In this document: one piece after another, positions 5,940 through 8,669 of the stretch | How the letters are laid out: the number at the start of each line of letters is the position of its first letter | Numbering within the stretch: the first letter of the stretch is position 1 | Assembly: GCA_903834675.1 (NCBI GenBank) | Contig: CAILKC010000956.1 | Location: forward strand, 1 to 8,669 | Direction: 5' to 3' | Length of the DNA: 8,669 nucleotides | Source: an uncultured Victivallales bacterium | Lineage (GTDB): Bacteria; Verrucomicrobiota; Lentisphaeria; Oligosphaerales; JAFGRS01 | Notes under the pieces: generated by a model | The model's input: the letters and a program-made list of their open reading frames with translations, nothing else | What the model was told of the DNA's origin: nothing | The model's database searches: none | Position numbers and translations under genes: made by a program

Positions 5940-6285
5940 GGCTCGGGGGATACCGCGAACCCGCCCGCAACGGGCTGGGCAGCGCGGGCTCCAGGGAAGG
6001 CACGCCGCTGGCTCGGGGGATACCGCGAACCCGCCCGCAACGGGCGCTGGCATCGCGGGCTCCAGGGAAAGCACGCCGCTGGCTCGGGGGATACCGCGAA
6101 CCCGCCCGCAACGGGCTGGGCAGCGCGGGCTCCAGGGAAAGCACGCCGCTGGCTCGGGGGATACCGCGAACCCGCCCGCAACGGGCTGGGCAGCGCGGGC
6201 TCCAGGGAAAGCACGCCGCCGTCTCGGGGATACCGCGAACCCGCCCGCAACGGGCTTGGCAGCGCGGGCTCCAGGGAAAGCACGC
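5940..6285 (-). repeat. Five tandem ~70-bp repeat units
   Basis: Units begin at 5940, 6010, 6081, 6151 and 6221, with lengths 70, 71, 70, 70 and about 65 bp. Units 3 and 4 differ only in the last base. Unit 2 carries a CGGGCGCTGGCA variant in place of CGGGCTGGGCA, and unit 5 starts GTCTCGGGGA. Each unit contains the perfect hairpin GCCCG-CAA-CGGGC followed by GCGGGCTCCAGGGAA. The array is written in the opposite orientation to the related dispersed copies at 2471 and 2645, hence the minus label. The period is not a multiple of three and there are stops in the forward frames, so it is not a repeated protein. There are no variable spacers, so it is not a CRISPR. It fills the gap between hcp and the TauE/SafE gene. 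Confidence 0.85.
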
Positions 6286-6344
6286 GGGAGCAGCGCCAAA
6301 CCCGCGAGGTCCGGTCGCTGTCTCTTTCTTGAAGCCCTGTCCGG

Positions 6345-6372
6345 TTGCGCTGGGGCGGGCGCGGGTTATGCT
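6345..6372 (+). promoter_or_regulatory. Candidate promoter of the TauE/SafE gene
   Basis: TTGCGC (6345-6350) and TATGCT (6367-6372) are spaced by 16 bp, about 80 bp before the GTG start. The match is 3/6 and 4/6 to the sigma-70 consensus. It would let the permease gene be transcribed independently of hcp, which lies beyond the repeat array. The rest of 6286-6450 shows nothing else recognisable. Confidence 0.35.
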
Positions 6373-6450
6373 CTCGAGGGATGTGCCCGTGCCCCTGGAA
6401 GCCGCGGTGGGGGAGACTGGCAGGGACGGCGCGCGGCGAGGGTACGGGTT

Positions 6451-7194
6451 GTGGGTGACCTGACGCTGTGGGGTTGGCTGCTCGCGCTGCTGTGTTCGGC
6501 TTTGCAGGGCATGTCCAAAGCGGGCATCGCCGGGCTGGGCCTGCTTGGCACTCCTCTTCTGGTCTCCGTGTTCGGCGCCCGGCCGGCCATCGGCATCATG
6601 CTGCCGCTGCTGATCGTTGGCGACGTGTTTGCCGTGCTTTACTACCACCGCCACGCCAACTGGCGCATGCTCTCCAGGCTGATTCCCATCTCTTTTGCGG
6701 GGGTTGTGATCGGCAGCGTGATCATGCGTCACATCACGGACGTGGCCCTCCGGGTCAGTGTGGGGGTGATCATCCTGATCATGGTTCTGCTGGCGGTGCT
6801 GCGCAATCGGGGGGTCATCCCCGACGACAGGATTCCGAAGGGCTGGGGGACGGCCCTGGTCGCCGGGCTGGTAGCGGGGATCACCACCATGCTGGCGCAC
6901 GCGGCCGGTCCGGTGATGCAGGTTTACTTTCTGGCCATGGGGTTGCGGAAGAACGAGTTCATCGGCACGGGCGCCTGGTTCTTCCTGCTGGTCAACTCCT
7001 TCAAGGTCCCCTTCTTCGTGGCCCAGGGGCAGATCACACGGGCGACGCTGGCCGTGGACCTGTACCTGGTGGCCGGCATCCCGCTCGGGGTCGCTGCCGG
7101 GATCTGGCTGGTGAACCGCCTGAGCCATCGCGCCTTCGTGATCTGGGTTGAGATCATGACCGCGCTGGCAGCCCTGCGGCTGGTCTTTGGGTAG
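6451..7194 (+). CDS. TauE/SafE family membrane permease (sulfite exporter-like)
   Basis: A 247-residue, very hydrophobic protein with about seven or eight membrane segments (roughly 5-22, 25-40, 44-66, 74-92, 100-117, 133-160, 171-190, 203-246). It has the two-fold internal similarity of the TauE/SafE (DUF81) family: a glycine-rich start, GMSKAGIAGLGLLGTPLLV (20-38), is echoed by LVAGLVAGITTMLAHAAGP (136-154). Members export or import small anions such as sulfite, sulfoacetate or other organosulfur acids; the substrate is unknown here. The chosen start is GTG at 6451, with GAGGG (6438-6442) 8 nt upstream, and it gives the normal family length. An in-frame ATG at 6256 lies inside the repeat array and would add 65 low-complexity residues, so it was rejected. 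The phosphatase gene follows after 156 bp. Confidence 0.85.
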   Translation: MGDLTLWGWLLALLCSALQGMSKAGIAGLGLLGTPLLVSVFGARPAIGIMLPLLIVGDVFAVLYYHRHANWRMLSRLIPISFAGVVIGSVIMRHITDVALRVSVGVIILIMVLLAVLRNRGVIPDDRIPKGWGTALVAGLVAGITTMLAHAAGPVMQVYFLAMGLRKNEFIGTGAWFFLLVNSFKVPFFVAQGQITRATLAVDLYLVAGIPLGVAAGIWLVNRLSHRAFVIWVEIMTALAALRLVFG

Positions 7195-7242
7195 TGCCGT
7201 AGGGCCGAGAGAACCCGGTCGGGAAGCCCTGACCTGCAGCGA

Positions 7243-7271
7243 TTGTGTCGGGCCCGCCGTGACGTTACATT
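7243..7271 (+). promoter_or_regulatory. Candidate promoter of the phosphatase gene
   Basis: TTGTGT (7243-7248) and TACATT (7266-7271) are separated by 17 bp and lie about 80 bp before the ATG at 7351. The match is 3/6 and 4/6 to the sigma-70 consensus. The region 7262-7280 is locally AT-rich. Weak, but the best candidate in this gap. Confidence 0.3.
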
Positions 7272-7350
7272 CATATGTCCTGGCCCCATGTAAGCAGGAA
7301 CTCTTGAAGCCCTGGTTTTGGGCGCCACCACTCTCACGAAAGGAGCGCTG

Positions 7351-8475
7351 ATGTGGTTTTGGCGGCGACGTCCGATCAATCCTGGCCCCGTCGTGCTCCT
7401 GGAGCCGGCGATGGGTGCGGTCACCCCGCCGTTGCAGCAGTTTCAGTTGCCGGAAGTCTCCGTCACTAACTCCGGCCCGCCGGACGAGGATGGCCTGAGC
7501 CAGCCAGAAGGTGCCGGGTGGAATCCGCAGATGCTGAGCCCGGACCGCAGCTTCCCGCAGGCTGTGGTGTTCCGCTGGTTGCCACCGCCCGCGCTGCGCG
7601 GCGCCGTGCGCTACGATGTTCAGATTGGCCCTGATGCGGAGCTTTCCGCCCCGTTGGTGGTGCGAGACCTGGCTCAGCCGTTCGCGCGGGTGCGTCATCT
7701 GCTGGTGGACTGCATCTACCACTGGAAGGTTATCGCCTTGCTCAGCGGCGAGCCGGTGGCCGAGTCGAGAACGTCCGTTTTCCGTACCCATCCTGCTCTG
7801 CCCCGCTGGATACGGGTGGCGCACCTCACGAACGTGCGCGACCTGGGCGGCTGGCCGGTCGCCGGAGGGCAGCGCGTCCGCCAGGGCCTGGCATACCGGT
7901 CGTCCGAAATGAACGGTCACCTCAGCCTGAGTAGCGAAGGAGCGGACACGCTGCAGAGAGAGCTGGGCATCCGCACCGATCTGGATCTTCGCGGCCCGGA
8001 CGAGGAGCCGAGTCCGGCGCTTGCCGAGCAATTTGTGTGCCATGTGAACATTCCGGTCCTGCCTTACGACCGCATCCTCTTGCCCGAGATGATGACGGCC
8101 TATGCCCGGATTTTCGAGACCCTGGGCCAGGCGAACGTCTACCCGGTCCTGATGCACTGCTGGGCCGGGGCGGACCGGGCGGGCACGGTAGCGTTTCTGC
8201 TGCTGGCTGCGCTGGGGGTGGAGCTGCGGGATCTCGAGAGGGATTACGAACTCAGTTCGCTGTCTCTGTGGGGAGAGCGCTCGCGCCACGGTCCGGCCTT
8301 TCAGGCTTTGCTTGGCGCGTTGGCGACCTATTCACGCTCTCCGGCCGACTCGGTGAATACGCAGGTGGCGCAGTACCTGGGCGCCGCGGGGGTCAAAGGC
8401 GAGACCCTGGAGCGGCTTCGGCTGATGCTCCTGGAGCCCGTCCCGCCGCCCCTGGCGTCGGCCGAGACGGAGTAA
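7351..8475 (+). CDS. Tyrosine-protein phosphatase (IphP-like) with N-terminal beta-sandwich-like domain
   Basis: A 374-residue protein. The C-terminal half (~155-362) matches bacterial IphP-type protein tyrosine/serine phosphatases: TNVRDLGGWPV (160-170), RQGLAYRSSEMNGH (177-190), LDLRGPDEEPS (211-221), and the catalytic P-loop HCWAGADRAGT (269-279), a CX5R loop with nucleophile C270 and R276. Most relatives read HCTAGKDRTG, so this loop is slightly divergent but keeps the essential Cys and Arg. Residues ~68-148 (FRWLPPPALRGAVRYDVQ to AESRTSVFRTHP) read like a fibronectin-III or similar beta-sandwich repeat, which could bind a partner or polysaccharide. No clear signal peptide is seen (MWFWRRRPIN), leaving location open. 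The ATG at 7351 has AAAGGAG about 5 nt upstream; an in-frame ATG at 7318 is less well placed. Targets are unknown. Confidence 0.85.
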   Translation: MWFWRRRPINPGPVVLLEPAMGAVTPPLQQFQLPEVSVTNSGPPDEDGLSQPEGAGWNPQMLSPDRSFPQAVVFRWLPPPALRGAVRYDVQIGPDAELSAPLVVRDLAQPFARVRHLLVDCIYHWKVIALLSGEPVAESRTSVFRTHPALPRWIRVAHLTNVRDLGGWPVAGGQRVRQGLAYRSSEMNGHLSLSSEGADTLQRELGIRTDLDLRGPDEEPSPALAEQFVCHVNIPVLPYDRILLPEMMTAYARIFETLGQANVYPVLMHCWAGADRAGTVAFLLLAALGVELRDLERDYELSSLSLWGERSRHGPAFQALLGALATYSRSPADSVNTQVAQYLGAAGVKGETLERLRLMLLEPVPPPLASAETE

Positions 8476-8538
8476 CAAAAAGCGACCTGTGCAATAGGGA
8501 AGTCCGCCTGGAGCGCTGAAGGCGCGCGGCCATACCAG

Positions 8539-8557
8539 CCCAGGGCAACGCCCTGGG
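8539..8557. repeat. Hairpin at the start of a dispersed intergenic element
   Basis: CCCAGGGC (8539-8546) and GCCCTGGG (8550-8557) form a perfect 8-bp stem with loop AAC. There is no T-run. It lies 63 bp after the phosphatase stop and immediately precedes the longer inverted repeat at 8576-8649. The pair resembles recurrent intergenic palindromes in planctomycete and verrucomicrobial genomes, recalled rather than checked. Confidence 0.55.
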
Positions 8558-8575
8558 AATAGGACGGTTATGGGT

Positions 8576-8649
8576 TTGAGCCCTGTAGGGGCGAGCTATC
8601 TGCCATACCTCCGCACCGAGGCCGCATGGTCCGCCCCTTCAGGGCTCAA
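8576..8649. repeat. 18-bp inverted repeat at the right end of the window
   Basis: TTGAGCCCTGTAGGGGCG (8576-8593) pairs with CGCCCCTTCAGGGCTCAA (8632-8649) at 17 of 18 positions, enclosing a 38-nt loop. Long near-perfect arms and a short non-coding centre suggest a MITE- or REP-like dispersed repeat. The element may continue beyond the window. No coding sequence was seen between 8476 and 8669. Confidence 0.6.
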
Positions 8650-8669
8650 TCCGCGCTGTGGACGGGTAC

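Noticed and set aside
4751..6283. A 510-residue open frame on the minus strand
   Set aside because: It is antisense to hcp and continues through the tandem repeats, which yield periodic FPGARAAQPVAGG-like strings. The hcp frame has a full set of catalytic ligands, so the antisense frame is not real.
5940..6285. CRISPR array
   Set aside because: The ~70-bp units are near-identical over their full length, with no variable spacers, and no cas gene is in the window.
6256..6450. N-terminal extension of the TauE/SafE protein to an ATG at 6256
   Set aside because: That ATG lies in the fifth tandem repeat unit and adds 65 low-complexity residues; the GTG at 6451 has a ribosome binding site and gives the family's usual length.
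5569..8289. A 906-residue open frame on the minus strand
   Set aside because: It runs antisense to the end of hcp, the whole TauE/SafE gene and most of the phosphatase gene, and crosses the repeat array. Its translation is low-complexity, rich in R, P, A, Q and H. It is a high-GC shadow.

Overview
This is a GC-rich bacterial chromosomal segment with seven well-supported protein genes separated by unusually repeat-rich intergenic DNA. No rRNA, tRNA, transposase, phage or CRISPR gene was recognised. The gene content suggests an anaerobe: an Rrf2 regulator, a ferredoxin-like protein and a class I hybrid cluster protein sit in a row. The excisionase-type HTH/PTS-EIIA fusion and the many short palindromic intergenic repeats fit a member of the Planctomycetota-Verrucomicrobiota-Lentisphaerota/Kiritimatiellota group. 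That placement is an inference from style and content; no marker gene is present.

Left part (minus strand, 277-2324). A two-gene unit encodes an HTH-EIIA fusion protein (1602-2324) and a cytoplasmic M28-type zinc peptidase (277-1590). They are 11 nt apart, and the peptidase's Shine-Dalgarno overlaps the upstream stop codon, so they are probably co-transcribed and translationally coupled. Downstream of the peptidase (93-220) lies a strongly folded element, a closing 10-bp stem around three hairpins, of unknown role.

Middle (plus strand, 2832-5839). An Rrf2-family regulator with an IscR/NsrR-like cysteine cluster is followed by an iron-sulfur protein and by Hcp with all hybrid-cluster ligands present. 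The natural reading is a nitrosative or redox-stress module: the regulator senses NO or redox state through an Fe-S cluster, the ferredoxin-like protein passes electrons, and Hcp reduces NO or hydroxylamine. A short palindrome overlapping the likely -10 box of the regulator gene is a candidate autoregulatory operator.

Right part (plus strand, 6451-8475). A TauE/SafE-family membrane permease with a GTG start is followed, after 156 bp, by an IphP-like tyrosine phosphatase with an N-terminal beta-sandwich-like region. Neither has an obvious functional link to Hcp.

Repeats. One ~70-bp family occurs as five tandem units at 5940-6285 and as two inverted, dispersed copies at 2471-2550 and 2645-2734. 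A different hairpin-rich element begins after the phosphatase gene (8539-8649). Several long open frames in the window are antisense or repeat-derived shadows caused by high GC and are not annotated. No clearly new multi-gene system was seen. The least explained features are the structured repeats, the cloverleaf-like element and the HTH-EIIA/peptidase pair.
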